Assembly (NCBI GenBank): GCA_004299845.1
Contig: CP036201.1
Coordinates: forward strand, 496,001 to 560,000
DNA length: 64,000 nucleotides
From: Verrucomicrobia bacterium S94
GTDB lineage: Bacteria; Verrucomicrobiota; Kiritimatiellia; Kiritimatiellales; Pontiellaceae
Reading direction: 5' to 3'
Below, one piece after another: positions 26,347-35,344 of this stretch. The notes under the pieces are model-generated. The model was not told the DNA's origin, did not search any database, and saw only the letters and a list, made by a program, of their open reading frames with translations. Each line of letters starts with the position of its first letter. The stretch's first letter is position 1. The translations under genes and the position numbers were made by a program.

Positions 26347-27822
26347 ATGAAGAAATTCATCACAATGGGGCTTCTCGCTGCCGCCGTTCTTGGCGGAGCC
26401 GCCCGTGTGCAGGCTGCTGACGATGCGGCTGCACCGGCGGAAGCAGAGAAGACCGAGAAGGGGATTTCCATTGCCGAAGGGTTTATGAAACTCGGCAGGG
26501 AAACCGGAGTCTATCGTTTTTTTAATCCGCAGACAGCGGAGGAAAAGCACGATGCGTATGTTGCGGCACTGGAGAAAACGGTTGATGCGGAAATAGCCGC
26601 CGGCCATTTCCACGGTGCTATGGAGGAAATTCATAAAGCGCATGGCGTGGATCAGGAGCTGCTTGATCAGCTGACGCAGGAAGTGAAGGATGCTGAAGCT
26701 GAAGGTTATCATGCGCCGGCGTCGCTGCCGGAAGGTGCAGGACAGTTTGTTATGATCCTCGTGGGGCTGCTGCTGATTTTTCTGGCCATTAAGAAAGGCT
26801 TTGAGCCGCTGTTGCTGCTGCCGATCGGTTTCGGGGCCATTCTGACCAATATTCCGATGGCTGGAATTTCCGCAGGTCCGATGCCGGGTCAGCCGGGCGG
26901 GTTCCTGTATTATTTCTATACGGTGGGGGTGGAGTCGGGTGTGTTCCCACTGCTCATCTTTATGGGTGTTGGTGCCATGACCGACTTCGGTCCATTACTG
27001 GCGAATCCGAAAACCGCGCTGCTGGGTGCGGCCGCGCAGTTCGGGATCTTTGTTGCGCTGTTGGGGGCCATGGCCTGCGGAGGACTGTTTAATCTGCAGG
27101 ACGCAGCGGCTATTGGTATTATCGGCGGGGCAGACGGACCGACGGCGATTTTCCTGGCGTCGCGGCTTTCACCGAATCTGCTTGGTGCGATTGCGGTGGC
27201 GGCGTACTCTTATATGGCACTGGTGCCGATTATTCAGCCGCCGATTATGCGCATGCTGACGACCAAGGAAGAGCGGGCCATTGAAATGAAGCAGTTGCGT
27301 CACGTCACCAAAACCGAGAAAATTGTATTTCCGCTGCTGGTGCTGATGCTTTGTCTGCTGCTGCTGCCGTCAGCTACGCCGCTGATCGGGATGCTGATGC
27401 TGGGTAATCTGATGAAAGAGTCCACCGTGGTGGATCGTCTTTCGGATACCGCCCAGAATTCGCTGATCAATATTGTAACGATCATGCTCGGTCTGGCGGT
27501 CGGTTCTAAACTGGCGGCGGATAAATTCCTGAATGTGCAGACACTGGGTATTCTGCTGCTCGGTCTCGGTGCATTTGTTATCGGAACGGCTGCCGGTGTT
27601 ATTATTGCCAAGATCATGAATAAATTCAGTAAGGACCAGATCAATCCGCTGATTGGTTCTGCCGGTGTTTCGGCGGTGCCGATGGCGGCACGTGTATCCA
27701 ACAAGGTCGGTCTTGAAGCCAACCCGCAGAACTTCCTGCTCATGCATGCCATGGGTCCGAATGTGGCCGGTGTAATCGGTTCTGCCGTGGCGGCCGGGGT
27801 GCTGCTGGCCCTCTGTGGATAG
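26347..27822 (+). CDS. oadB: Na+-pumping decarboxylase beta subunit (OadB family) with secreted-type N-terminal extension
   Basis: A 491-residue membrane protein, AAGGAG before the ATG. From about residue 140 it is a standard OadB/GcdB carboxybiotin decarboxylase and Na+ channel ([50 protein letters not shown], and the C-terminal [19 protein letters not shown]). Before that come about 135 extra residues. They start with a signal-peptide-like stretch ([23 protein letters not shown]) and continue as charged helical sequence. The usual length is 375-440. The terminator is 25 bases downstream, so oadGAB is a closed operon. Confidence 0.95.
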   Translation: MKKFITMGLLAAAVLGGAARVQAADDAAAPAEAEKTEKGISIAEGFMKLGRETGVYRFFNPQTAEEKHDAYVAALEKTVDAEIAAGHFHGAMEEIHKAHGVDQELLDQLTQEVKDAEAEGYHAPASLPEGAGQFVMILVGLLLIFLAIKKGFEPLLLLPIGFGAILTNIPMAGISAGPMPGQPGGFLYYFYTVGVESGVFPLLIFMGVGAMTDFGPLLANPKTALLGAAAQFGIFVALLGAMACGGLFNLQDAAAIGIIGGADGPTAIFLASRLSPNLLGAIAVAAYSYMALVPIIQPPIMRMLTTKEERAIEMKQLRHVTKTEKIVFPLLVLMLCLLLLPSATPLIGMLMLGNLMKESTVVDRLSDTAQNSLINIVTIMLGLAVGSKLAADKFLNVQTLGILLLGLGAFVIGTAAGVIIAKIMNKFSKDQINPLIGSAGVSAVPMAARVSNKVGLEANPQNFLLMHAMGPNVAGVIGSAVAAGVLLALCG

Positions 27823-27846
27823 TATTTCCCGGTATCGGAAGTCTGA

Positions 27847-27872
27847 AGGGTCGCCAAACGGCGGCCCTTTTT
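27847..27872 (+). terminator. Rho-independent terminator after oadB
   Basis: AGGGTCGCC and GGCGGCCCT form a nine-base stem (one T-G pair) with loop AAAC, followed by T-rich sequence. It closes the oadGAB operon. Confidence 0.9.
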
Positions 27873-27937
27873 GTTTCCCGATGCCGGGAGTTTTTGGCAG
27901 GATTTTCTAAACACGAAAACGGGGACAGGAGGTTTCA

Positions 27938-29581
27938 ATGATCAATCTACTCATGACGGCGGCATTGGCTGTTTCTTCTCAGGTGACAGATGTTACGGTA
28001 TTCAATGATCGTGCGCAGGTGGTGCGTTCGGCGGAGGTTGAGCTGGAGCAGGGAATGACGACGATCCGCTTTGGTCATCTTCCGGAGGCGATTGATTCGC
28101 GCGGGATACAGGTGACCGGTGACGGCGATGCGACGGTGCTGGATGTGCGGTTTAAAACCGAGAATTTTGAGGATATTCCGGAAGAGGCCTGGAAAAAACT
28201 GTCCGATGAAAAAAAGCGGCTGGAGATGGAGGCGGAAACTGTCCGGCAGACCATTGAGCGGTTTGATGCTTCGAAAGCATTTCTGAATGCGATCAGCAAA
28301 AAGGTGACTCATGCTTCGGAGAAAGAGGAGGGAGCCGCTTCGCTTGATCCGGGCAGTTGGGAAAGTATGCTGGCGCTCTACAGCTCCAAAAGTGAGGAGT
28401 ATGACGAAGGTCGCCGGCTTGCGCTGGAGAAACTGGAAGGTATTCAGAAAGCTCTGGATAAGGTGAATGCGGATATCCGTGATGCCGGAATGCACCAGCG
28501 TAAAAAACGGCGTGTGGTTGAGGTGGATCTGGAAAGTTTCAGTGCCGGTAAAGCCATGCTGAATCTTTCCTATATTGTATACGGACCGAAATGGGTTCCT
28601 GCCTATGATATCCGTGTCGATACTGAATCCCGCAGGATGGAGGTGAAATATTTTGCGCTTGTGAAGCAGAATACCGGTGAAGACTGGGGGGATGTGGCGT
28701 TGAAACTTTCCACGGCCAATCCCGGCCTCGGCGGTCAGCATCCGGAGCTGGATCCCTGGAGGATCCGTATGGATTCACCTCACGCGGCTAAATCCCGGGC
28801 CCACAGTTTTTCTTCCGCCGCAATGCCGGAACTGGCCGGGCGGGCGGATAACTTTTATCAGGGCGACAATCTGTTGTATGACGTAGACTCGCCGAATGAA
28901 CAGGCAGCGTCTGTTCCGATGAAGCCGCGTACATCTTCGGTTTCGCACAAGGGGGCATCAGTGGTTTTTGAGGTGAAGGGCAGGAGCGATATTGCGTCGG
29001 ACAATGTGGAGCATCGCGTGGCAGTGGCCGCGGTCGAGCTGCCGGCGACGTTCCGTTATTCTTCGGTCCCGAAACTCAGTCCGTTGGCTTATTTGAAAGC
29101 CCATGCGGAAAATTCAGGGGCGCATCCTTTTCTGGAAGGGAAGGTGAATGTATTTCTGGATGGAAATTTTGTGACGTCTACGCAGATGGAACTGGTGGCT
29201 CCGGGCGAGGAGTTCTGGGTGTTTCTCGGTGCGGATGAAAGTATGAAGGTGGAGCATAAGCTCATTAAAAAATATCAGAGCCGGGAGGGCTTTGGCGGAA
29301 AGACGGTTCGGCATACGTTTGAATATCTGATGACCGTTAAAAATACCCATCGCGTGCCGGAAGAGGTGGTCGTGATGGATCAGCTGCCTATTTCGGGCAG
29401 TGAGGGGCTGGAGGTGAAACTGATCGAGCCGAAGTATTCGAAGGATACGGACGCGCTTAAAATCGACGAGGAAAAGCGGATCAGCTGGATTCGTACCGTG
29501 CAACCTGGCGAAACGTGGGAAATTCCGTTCCGTTTCTATGTGGAAGCTCCGCGTGATATGAATATTTCGGGGCTGGAATGA
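27938..29581 (+). CDS. Mucoidy inhibitor MuiA-family protein (DUF4139)
   Basis: A 547-residue protein with AGGAGG ahead of the ATG. It starts with a short hydrophobic stretch and the family's N-terminal beta domain (VTDVTVFNDRAQVVRSAEVELEQGMTTI). A coiled-coil follows (residues about 85-175), then a C-terminal DUF4139 beta region (LNLSYIVYGPKWVPAYDIRVD and later). MuiA-type proteins are linked to suppression of mucoid capsule in Sinorhizobium; the biochemical role is unknown. Its stop overlaps the dapF start by four bases, so the two are cotranscribed, though no functional tie is apparent. Confidence 0.88.
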   Translation: MINLLMTAALAVSSQVTDVTVFNDRAQVVRSAEVELEQGMTTIRFGHLPEAIDSRGIQVTGDGDATVLDVRFKTENFEDIPEEAWKKLSDEKKRLEMEAETVRQTIERFDASKAFLNAISKKVTHASEKEEGAASLDPGSWESMLALYSSKSEEYDEGRRLALEKLEGIQKALDKVNADIRDAGMHQRKKRRVVEVDLESFSAGKAMLNLSYIVYGPKWVPAYDIRVDTESRRMEVKYFALVKQNTGEDWGDVALKLSTANPGLGGQHPELDPWRIRMDSPHAAKSRAHSFSSAAMPELAGRADNFYQGDNLLYDVDSPNEQAASVPMKPRTSSVSHKGASVVFEVKGRSDIASDNVEHRVAVAAVELPATFRYSSVPKLSPLAYLKAHAENSGAHPFLEGKVNVFLDGNFVTSTQMELVAPGEEFWVFLGADESMKVEHKLIKKYQSREGFGGKTVRHTFEYLMTVKNTHRVPEEVVVMDQLPISGSEGLEVKLIEPKYSKDTDALKIDEEKRISWIRTVQPGETWEIPFRFYVEAPRDMNISGLE

Positions 29582-30372
29582 TTATTCCTTTCCATAAAAT
29601 GCAGGGGGCCGGGAACGATTTTATGGTGATCGATGATTCCGGCCTGCAGTTTCCTCTGGCGGATACCGAATTTATACGGCGGATTGCAGCGCGCCGTACC
29701 GGTGTCGGCTGTGACGGAATTCTGTTGATTCAGCCCTCTGAGACGGCCGATTTCCGGATGCGGTTTATCAATCCTGACGGCGGTGAAGTGGATATGTGCG
29801 GAAATGGTGCGCGGTGTATTGCACGGCGGGCGTATGATCTGGGCATTGTATCGCCGGAAATGGTTTTTGATACCGGGGCGGGAAGGGTTGAGGCCCGGGT
29901 GCTGGATGAGCAGGTCCGGGTGGGTTTAACCGAGCCGGAAGATCTGAGGCTGGGACTGGATGCCGGACTGGATCGGCCGGTGGATTTTATCAACACCGGT
30001 GTGGAACATGCCGTCGTCTGGGTGGATGCTCCAGCTGAAACCGATGTTTCGGTGCTTGGAGAAAAAATCCGGTATCATCAGCTGTTTATGCCTCGGGGAA
30101 CCAATGCCGATTTCGCGAAGGTGGAGCCGGATGGGTCGATTACGCTACGCACCTATGAGCGCGGGGTTGAGGCGGAAACACTGGCCTGCGGAACCGGCGC
30201 GGCGGCGGTCGGGCTGATCGGAGCTGAACGGGGCTGGGTCAGTTTGCCGGTTCGCGTGCATTGCGCCGGCGGGTATGATCTGGTAATTGATTTGTTTTGC
30301 GGTAAGGTCACGCTGACCGGTGACGCGGAGTATGTTTTTGAAGGGACGGTCGAATATGGAGATCGGTTTTAG
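29578..30372 (+). CDS. dapF: Diaminopimelate epimerase
   Basis: A 264-residue cytosolic PLP-independent epimerase converting LL- to meso-diaminopimelate for lysine and peptidoglycan. Both catalytic cysteines are present: VDMCGNGARCIARRA near residue 79 and ETLACGTGAAAVG near residue 204. The N-terminal KMQGAGNDFMVID and PRGTNADFAKV motifs are also typical. It is coupled to the upstream gene (ATGA) and overlaps folK by 17 bases. Confidence 0.97.
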   Translation: MIIPFHKMQGAGNDFMVIDDSGLQFPLADTEFIRRIAARRTGVGCDGILLIQPSETADFRMRFINPDGGEVDMCGNGARCIARRAYDLGIVSPEMVFDTGAGRVEARVLDEQVRVGLTEPEDLRLGLDAGLDRPVDFINTGVEHAVVWVDAPAETDVSVLGEKIRYHQLFMPRGTNADFAKVEPDGSITLRTYERGVEAETLACGTGAAAVGLIGAERGWVSLPVRVHCAGGYDLVIDLFCGKVTLTGDAEYVFEGTVEYGDRF

Positions 30373-30862
30373 CCTGGGGTCCAATTTATACAATCGGAAG
30401 CGGTTGCTGATGCAGGCGAAAAATCTGCTGCTGTCCGCTCCGCGTACCTCATTTACGGCGCAGTCGCCGATTTATGAAACCACGCCGGTGGATGTGAAGC
30501 CGGAGTATCAGGATATGGCGTATCTGAATTCGATTGTTCTGGTGGAGAGTGAGCTCCCGCTGGACAGCTGGCTTTCCTATATCGGGAAAATTGAGCATAT
30601 GCTGGGGCGCGAACGGAATATTGAAGACCGTAATGCGCCGCGTCCGATTGATGTAGATATTATTTATGCCGGGAATTCGATTATTGACAGCGGCGGTCTT
30701 GAAGTGCCGCATCCGCGCTGGGCGGAGCGCGAGTTTGTTGTGCGTCCTCTGGCGGATGTGCGTCCGGATATGGTGCTGCCGGAAGCCAGTAAATCAGTTG
30801 TGGAGATTCTGGCAACACTTCCGCCGGACAAAGGACTCCACGTTTTTGACGAACGTTGGTAA
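30356..30862 (+). CDS. folK: 2-amino-4-hydroxy-6-hydroxymethyldihydropteridine pyrophosphokinase
   Basis: A 168-residue HPPK that transfers pyrophosphate from ATP to the pterin in folate synthesis. The start is ATG 30356 (MEIGFSLGSNL), within the dapF 3' end. Motifs are the GSN loop, QSPIYETTPV, LGRERNIEDRNAPRPIDVDIIYA with the two Mg-binding Asp residues, and VPHPRWAEREFVVRPL. Length is normal. panB follows after 14 bases. Confidence 0.96.
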   Translation: MEIGFSLGSNLYNRKRLLMQAKNLLLSAPRTSFTAQSPIYETTPVDVKPEYQDMAYLNSIVLVESELPLDSWLSYIGKIEHMLGRERNIEDRNAPRPIDVDIIYAGNSIIDSGGLEVPHPRWAEREFVVRPLADVRPDMVLPEASKSVVEILATLPPDKGLHVFDERW

Positions 30863-30876
30863 ACGGGATTTTTCTA

Positions 30877-31667
30877 ATGAAATGGACGGCCTCAAAAATC
30901 AGGGCTCTTAAGGGCGAACAGAAAATTGCCATGGTCACGGCCTACGACGCACTGACCGGTGCGCTGGCGGATGATGCAGGAATTCCGGCCATTCTGGTGG
31001 GGGATTCGCTGAGCATGACAGTGCTGGGCTATGAAACCACACTGCCGGTAAGTATGGAGGAAATGCTTCATCACACGGTTGCGGTCTCCCGCGGGGTGCA
31101 GAATGCATTGGTGATTGCGGATATGCCGTTTATGTCGTATCAGCCGTCGGTGGCCATCGGACTGGAAAATGCCGGACGGTTTCTGAAGGAGGCGCAGGCC
31201 GATGCGGTGAAGGTTGAGGGGGGGCTGTCCGTGGAGAGCTTATTGAGTCGCTGGTGAAAAACGGAATACCGGTCTTGGGGCATATCGGGCTCACGCCGCA
31301 GAGCATCAAAGAGATGGGCGGCTACAGAGTGCAGGGGAAAACCTCTGAACAGGCCCGGCAGCTGATGGATGATGCCATGGCGGTGGAACAGGCAGGGGCG
31401 TTTGCGCTGGTGCTCGAATGTGTGCCTTCGGATCTCGGAACCATGATTTCGCAGGCTCTGTCCATACCTACCATTGGCATTGGTGCCGGTGCCGGGTGCG
31501 ATGGCCAGGTGCTGGTTTTTACCGATCTGCTGGGCATGAGTGGAAAACCGGTGCCGAAGTTTGTGAAAAAATACGCTCATCTGAACGGTATTATTTCGGA
31601 AGCGCTGGCGAATTATAAAGACGAGGTTGAAAAGGGCATTTTTCCTGATGATGAACACGCCTATTAG
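30877..31667 (+). CDS. panB: 3-methyl-2-oxobutanoate hydroxymethyltransferase PanB, frameshifted in this sequence
   Basis: PanB makes ketopantoate from 2-oxoisovalerate for pantothenate and CoA. The first frame ([13 protein letters not shown] to DAVKVEGG) contains the substrate and metal region [20 protein letters not shown]. It runs to a stop at 31257. The second frame resumes with [19 protein letters not shown] and continues to [18 protein letters not shown]. Adding one G to the seven-G run at 31218-31224 gives [16 protein letters not shown] and one 263-residue protein of normal length. As written the gene is broken; a sequencing error is the simplest explanation. panC lies downstream beyond two inserted genes. 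Confidence 0.93.
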
Positions 31668-31677
31668 TCAATCGGAA

Positions 31678-32324
31678 ATGTATGCGGTTCTGACAGGAGA
31701 TATTGTGGGGTCCTCTGCGCTTTCTCCGGAGGAGCACCGGCAGGTTGTACGAACCGTTAAGGCGGTGTCTGAGGTGTTTCCGGATGCGGTGATCGGCAGT
31801 GTCGACTTTTTCAGCGGGGACAGTTGGCAGCTGCTGGTTTCCGACTGCAGCAGATCGCTGGCGGTGGCGTTGTATGTGCGTGCCGGACTGAAAAGGGAAA
31901 AACGCCTCGCGGTTGACAGCCGGATTTCCATTGCCTGGGGGAAGTGGATATGGCGCAGGTGGATATGGAGAGGATGTCGGAATCCACCGGCGATCTTTTT
32001 ACAGCGTCCGGCCGTGCTCTGCAGGAACTCAGAAAAAACACGTTGATGTGTTTTTCTCTTCTGAATAATGAATGTCTGACGCGATCTATCGGCTGTGCTG
32101 TCGGTCTGCTGGATGTACTGGTCCGGCAGTGGAGCCGGGAACAGGCGCGTGCGGTGGCGGAATCGCTGAAAGGCAGCACTCAAACGGAAATCGCTTCGGC
32201 ATTCGGGGTGGGCCAGTCATCCATTAATAAGTCATTACAGGCCGCACATTGGGCTGAAATTTCATCAGCGCTGGGTTCCATCGGAAGCATAGCGGCTTTG
32301 GTTGCGGAAAATAATCACCCATAA
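31678..32324 (+). CDS. satD: SatD family protein, frameshifted in this sequence
   Basis: A SatD-family protein of about 215 residues once one G is added to the run at 31937-31941 (SIAWG then EVDMAQVDME). The N-terminal part MYAVLTGDIVGSSALSPEEH is characteristic of the family. The C-terminus has a helix-turn-helix-like stretch (STQTEIASAFGVGQSSINKSLQAAHW), so it may bind DNA. Two palindromes at 32314-32363 begin inside its last codons and precede the DUF3307 gene, so they are natural operator candidates. SatD was first noted in the Streptococcus mutans acid-tolerance sat operon; its function is unknown. The start could also be ATG 31651. Confidence 0.8.
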
Positions 32325-32331
32325 GGGTGAT
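32314..32331. promoter_or_regulatory. Palindrome 1 (ATCACCC-N4-GGGTGAT), candidate operator
   Basis: Perfect seven-base arms separated by ATAA, overlapping the satD stop codon. It shares the ATCACC/GGTGAT half-sites with a second palindrome whose centre lies 29 bases downstream, about three helical turns. Likely a repressor site upstream of the DUF3307 gene. Confidence 0.6.
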
Positions 32332-32339
32332 AAAAGTAT

Positions 32340-32363
32340 ATTATCACCTTAATAGGTGATAAT
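32340..32363. promoter_or_regulatory. Palindrome 2 (ATTATCACCT-N4-AGGTGATAAT), candidate operator
   Basis: Perfect ten-base arms around TAAT, 28 bases before the DUF3307 ATG. There is no T-run, so it is not a terminator. The half-site matches palindrome 1. The upstream gene product SatD has a helix-turn-helix-like C-terminus and could be the binding protein. Confidence 0.65.
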
Positions 32364-32390
32364 TTGGACTCGGATTGCAGGAGAAATGGA

Positions 32391-33092
32391 ATGAAGGAAG
32401 CTGTAATTGTGCTGGTTTCGGCTCATTTTATAGCCGATTTTCTACTTCAGTCGGACGGCCTCCAGCAACGCAAAGACCGGTTTCTGATATTGCTTCTGCA
32501 TGCTGCATGGGTTGCGGTTTCAGGATATCTGCTGTTGCAGCAGTGGTCGGCCTGGATTCCATTTCTGCTGATATTTGTTTTTCATGCTGCAATTGATGGG
32601 ATTAAACGGCGGTTTCAGGATACGGTCCGTGTTTTCTGTCTGGATCAGGCGGCTCACATCATTTCGGTATTTTTCGTAGTCTGGTTTTGCAGAACCGCAG
32701 GGTGGATGCATGGTTTTTCGGGCAAAGGACTGACCTTGATTGTTCTGGTTGCAGGGTTTGCTGTGTGTGTGCCCGGTGCCGGTTTTCTGGTGGGGAAAGT
32801 GGCAGGAAAATTACAGGCCGAAAATGCACTGGCTGAAAAGATTATCGGACTCATAAACGGGGGTAAGCTGATTGGTCAGCTGGAGCGCGCGTTGATATTC
32901 ATGCTGGTTATGATCGGTCAACCGGGCGGAATCGGGTTTCTGGTTGCCGCGAAGTCGATTCTTCGTTTCGGTGAAGCGAAGGATGATCAGAAACTGGCGG
33001 AATATGTGCTGATCGGAACGTTGCTGAGTTTCGGACTGGCCATTGCCGCCTCCACACTAACAAAATATATACTTGAGGATGTCAGTTCATGA
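32391..33092 (+). CDS. DUF3307 family membrane protein
   Basis: A 233-residue polytopic protein. ATG 32391 is chosen for the GGAG seven bases ahead; an upstream TTG lacks one. The N-terminus VLVSAHFIADFLLQSDGLQQRK is the DUF3307 signature, followed by several membrane helices and FHAAIDGIKRRF. The C-terminal half has GLINGGKLIGQLERALIFMLVMIG. Function is unknown. It pairs with satD and stands behind two palindromes. Its stop overlaps the panC ATG by four bases, so panC translation is coupled to it. Confidence 0.88.
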   Translation: MKEAVIVLVSAHFIADFLLQSDGLQQRKDRFLILLLHAAWVAVSGYLLLQQWSAWIPFLLIFVFHAAIDGIKRRFQDTVRVFCLDQAAHIISVFFVVWFCRTAGWMHGFSGKGLTLIVLVAGFAVCVPGAGFLVGKVAGKLQAENALAEKIIGLINGGKLIGQLERALIFMLVMIGQPGGIGFLVAAKSILRFGEAKDDQKLAEYVLIGTLLSFGLAIAASTLTKYILEDVSS

Positions 33093-33934
33093 AGATTGTT
33101 CAGTTACCGGATGAAATGCAGCGGATCGCGCTGGAGATAAAGCGGACCGGGAAAACCATTGGTTTTGTTCCAACGATGGGTTTTCTGCATGAAGGGCACC
33201 TTTCGCTGATGCGTCTGGCCCGCCGGAAGTGCGATGTGCTGGTGGTCAGTATTTTTGTAAATCCTGCACAGTTTGGTCCGAATGAGGATCTCGAGGCTTA
33301 TCCCCGCGATTTCGAGCACGATGAAAAACAGTGCGAGGCGGAAGGGGTCGATATCCTGTTTTATCCGGAAGCCGGGAAAATGTATTTTGATGACAGCAGC
33401 TGCTGGGTGGATGAAAATGCGTTGAGCGTTGGACTTTGCGGCGGTTCGCGGCCCGGGCATTTCCGCGGGGTTTGCACGGTAGTGGCCAAGCTGTTCAATC
33501 TGGTGCTTCCGGATCGGGCGGTCTTCGGGGAAAAGGATGCTCAGCAGCTGCGGGTGATTGAACGGATGGTCCGGGATCTTAATTTTCCGGTTCAGATCAT
33601 ACGTGGTCCGATTGTGCGCGAAGCGGATGGGCTGGCCATGAGTTCGCGAAACAAATATCTTAATGCGGAGCAGCGGCAGCAGGCACTCTGTCTGAAACAG
33701 TCCCTTGATCTGGCCCGTTCGATGGTCGAGGACGGCGAGACTTCGGTTTTGAATATCAGGCAGCAGATGGAAGTCCTGATCGGTACCGTTTCGGAGGCGG
33801 AAATCGACTATATTGAATTTGTTGATGATGAAACCATGGAGCCTATGGAGTTCCTCGGGTCGAAAACTCTGGTGGCGCTGGCGGTGAAAATCGGTGCGAC
33901 GCGACTAATTGATAATGCTGTGATTGATTTGTAG
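33089..33934 (+). CDS. panC: Pantoate--beta-alanine ligase
   Basis: A 281-residue cytosolic enzyme that joins pantoate and beta-alanine with ATP to give pantothenate. Seen: FVPTMGFLHEGHLSLMRLA (the HxGH nucleotide motif), VSIFVNPAQFGPNEDLEAYPR, FGEKDAQQLRVIERMVRDLN and the MSSRNKYLN loop. Length is normal. It is intact, unlike panB. It overlaps the DUF3307 gene stop by four bases, an unusual partner between panB and panC. Confidence 0.97.
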   Translation: MKIVQLPDEMQRIALEIKRTGKTIGFVPTMGFLHEGHLSLMRLARRKCDVLVVSIFVNPAQFGPNEDLEAYPRDFEHDEKQCEAEGVDILFYPEAGKMYFDDSSCWVDENALSVGLCGGSRPGHFRGVCTVVAKLFNLVLPDRAVFGEKDAQQLRVIERMVRDLNFPVQIIRGPIVREADGLAMSSRNKYLNAEQRQQALCLKQSLDLARSMVEDGETSVLNIRQQMEVLIGTVSEAEIDYIEFVDDETMEPMEFLGSKTLVALAVKIGATRLIDNAVIDL

Positions 33935-34038
33935 TCCGCTACCGGAGAGGCGGTTGCAATACCTTCTGTTTTTTTTAATCATTTCTGTTTGAAAACCATG
34001 GGCGCATCATTACATTGGTGTCCGCTTTTGAAACAAAA

Positions 34039-34112
34039 GGTGCGGTAGCCAAGCGGTTAGGCAGTGGATTGCAAATCCATCTAGATCGGTTCGACTCCGA
34101 TCCGCACCTCCA
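34039..34112 (+). tRNA. tRNA-Cys (GCA)
   Basis: A 74-base tRNA with encoded CCA. The acceptor GGTGCGG pairs with CCGCACC, the discriminator is T, the anticodon stem GTGGA/TCCAT encloses TTGCAAA with anticodon GCA, and the T-arm is ATCGG-TTCGACT-CCGAT. The fold is complete. It lies between panC and gcvH. Confidence 0.97.
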
Positions 34113-34150
34113 TTTTTTCAGGTCGCTTAATCGATAACCAGGAGAAGAAA

Positions 34151-34534
34151 ATGTCGGTTCCACAAGATCTGTTCTACGCCAAGTCCCATGAATGGGTGTC
34201 CTTAGAAGACGGTATTGCAACAGTTGGAATCACTGATTTTGCACAGAACCAGCTCTCTGATCTCACCTTTGTTGAACTTCCCGAAGTCGGTACAACGTTC
34301 GAAGCCGGGGATGAAGCTGCAGTGGTTGAATCGGTGAAAGCGGCTGCAGATGTATATGCTCCGGTTGGCGGCGAAGTGGTGGAAGTGAACAGCGAGCTCG
34401 AAGACACTCCTGAACTGATTAACAATGATCCGTTTGATAAGGGCTGGATTTTTAAAATCAAAGTGAATGATGAATCGGAAGTCGATAACATGATGGATGC
34501 CGATTCCTACGAGGAACTCTGCCCTTCGGAATAA
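34151..34534 (+). CDS. gcvH: Glycine cleavage system H protein
   Basis: A 127-residue lipoyl carrier with AGGAG before the ATG. The lipoylation motif VVESVKAAADVYAPVGGEVVEVN has the target lysine near residue 63; the C-terminus WIFKIKVNDESEVDNMMDADSYEEL is standard. H protein shuttles the aminomethyl group among glycine-cleavage enzymes and can donate octanoyl groups for lipoate synthesis. gcvT and gcvP are not in the window, while lipB, an octanoyltransferase able to modify it, is directly downstream. Confidence 0.96.
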   Translation: MSVPQDLFYAKSHEWVSLEDGIATVGITDFAQNQLSDLTFVELPEVGTTFEAGDEAAVVESVKAAADVYAPVGGEVVEVNSELEDTPELINNDPFDKGWIFKIKVNDESEVDNMMDADSYEELCPSE

Positions 34535-34558
34535 TTTTTGCTCACATAGGAAGTTTAC

Positions 34559-34583
34559 GGGAGGACGGTTGTCCTCCCTTTTT
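34559..34583 (+). terminator. Rho-independent terminator after gcvH
   Basis: GGGAGGA and TCCTCCC form a perfect seven-pair stem with loop CGGTTG, followed by five T. It lies 24 bases after the gcvH stop, so lipB has its own promoter or depends on readthrough. Confidence 0.9.
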
Positions 34584-34630
34584 CGTTTTGAACAACGTAT
34601 TGCAGGCTGCCGGCCTGCTTTCAGCTGAAA

Positions 34631-35334
34631 ATGATGAACGCATGGTCTGTCAGTTTTAATGAGCCGGTCCCGTATCAGAAGGGGCTTGATCTTCAACACC
34701 GTTTACTGAAAGCACGGCAGGAAAACCGGATTCCCGATACCGTGCTCCTTCTTCAGCATACCCCGACGGTTACACTGGGTAATCGCGGGCGGGATAATTA
34801 CCTGCTGAAAACCGAAGCTGAATACAAAGAGCTCGGAATTGAACTTTTTCATGTGGAACGCGGCGGCGATGTCACGTTCCACGGTCCGGGGCAGTGGGTC
34901 ATCTATCCGATTCTTTATCTGGGGGGAATGAGGCGGACTCTCACGGTTACCTTTTTAATCTTGAGGAAACCGCTATCCGGACCTTGAGCGATTACGGAGT
35001 AAAGGGTTTCCGGCGCGAGGGAAAGTCCGGGGCCTGGACCGATGCAGGTAAAGTGGCGGCCATTGGGTTTCGGCTTAAAAAGTGGGTTTCTTTTCACGGG
35101 ATGAGTTTTAATGTCAGTAATGATCTGATGGGATTTAATACTATTGTTCCGTGTGGACTGGTCGGAGAGCCGGTGGCCACTCTCAGGACGATTCTCGGGA
35201 AAACCTGTCCCGAAATGCCGGCGGTAGGAAATTCGCTGCTGAACCATTTTTCCGATGTCTGTAATCGTAAACTCGAGCGGTTTAATGCAGGCGATGTGCT
35301 GCCGGCGGAGCTGGCCGAATTAATCAAAAAGTAA
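34631..35334 (+). CDS. lipB: Octanoyltransferase LipB, frameshifted in this sequence
   Basis: LipB moves octanoate from acyl-carrier protein to lipoyl domains. The first frame ends at 34987 and holds [15 protein letters not shown] and [26 protein letters not shown]. The second frame continues [44 protein letters not shown] and NTIVPCGL with the catalytic Cys. Adding one G to the six-G run at 34921-34926 joins them into one 234-residue protein of normal size. All active-site parts are conserved, which argues against an old pseudogene and for a base-calling error. Confidence 0.93.
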
Positions 35335-35344
35335 GGTTTTTAAG

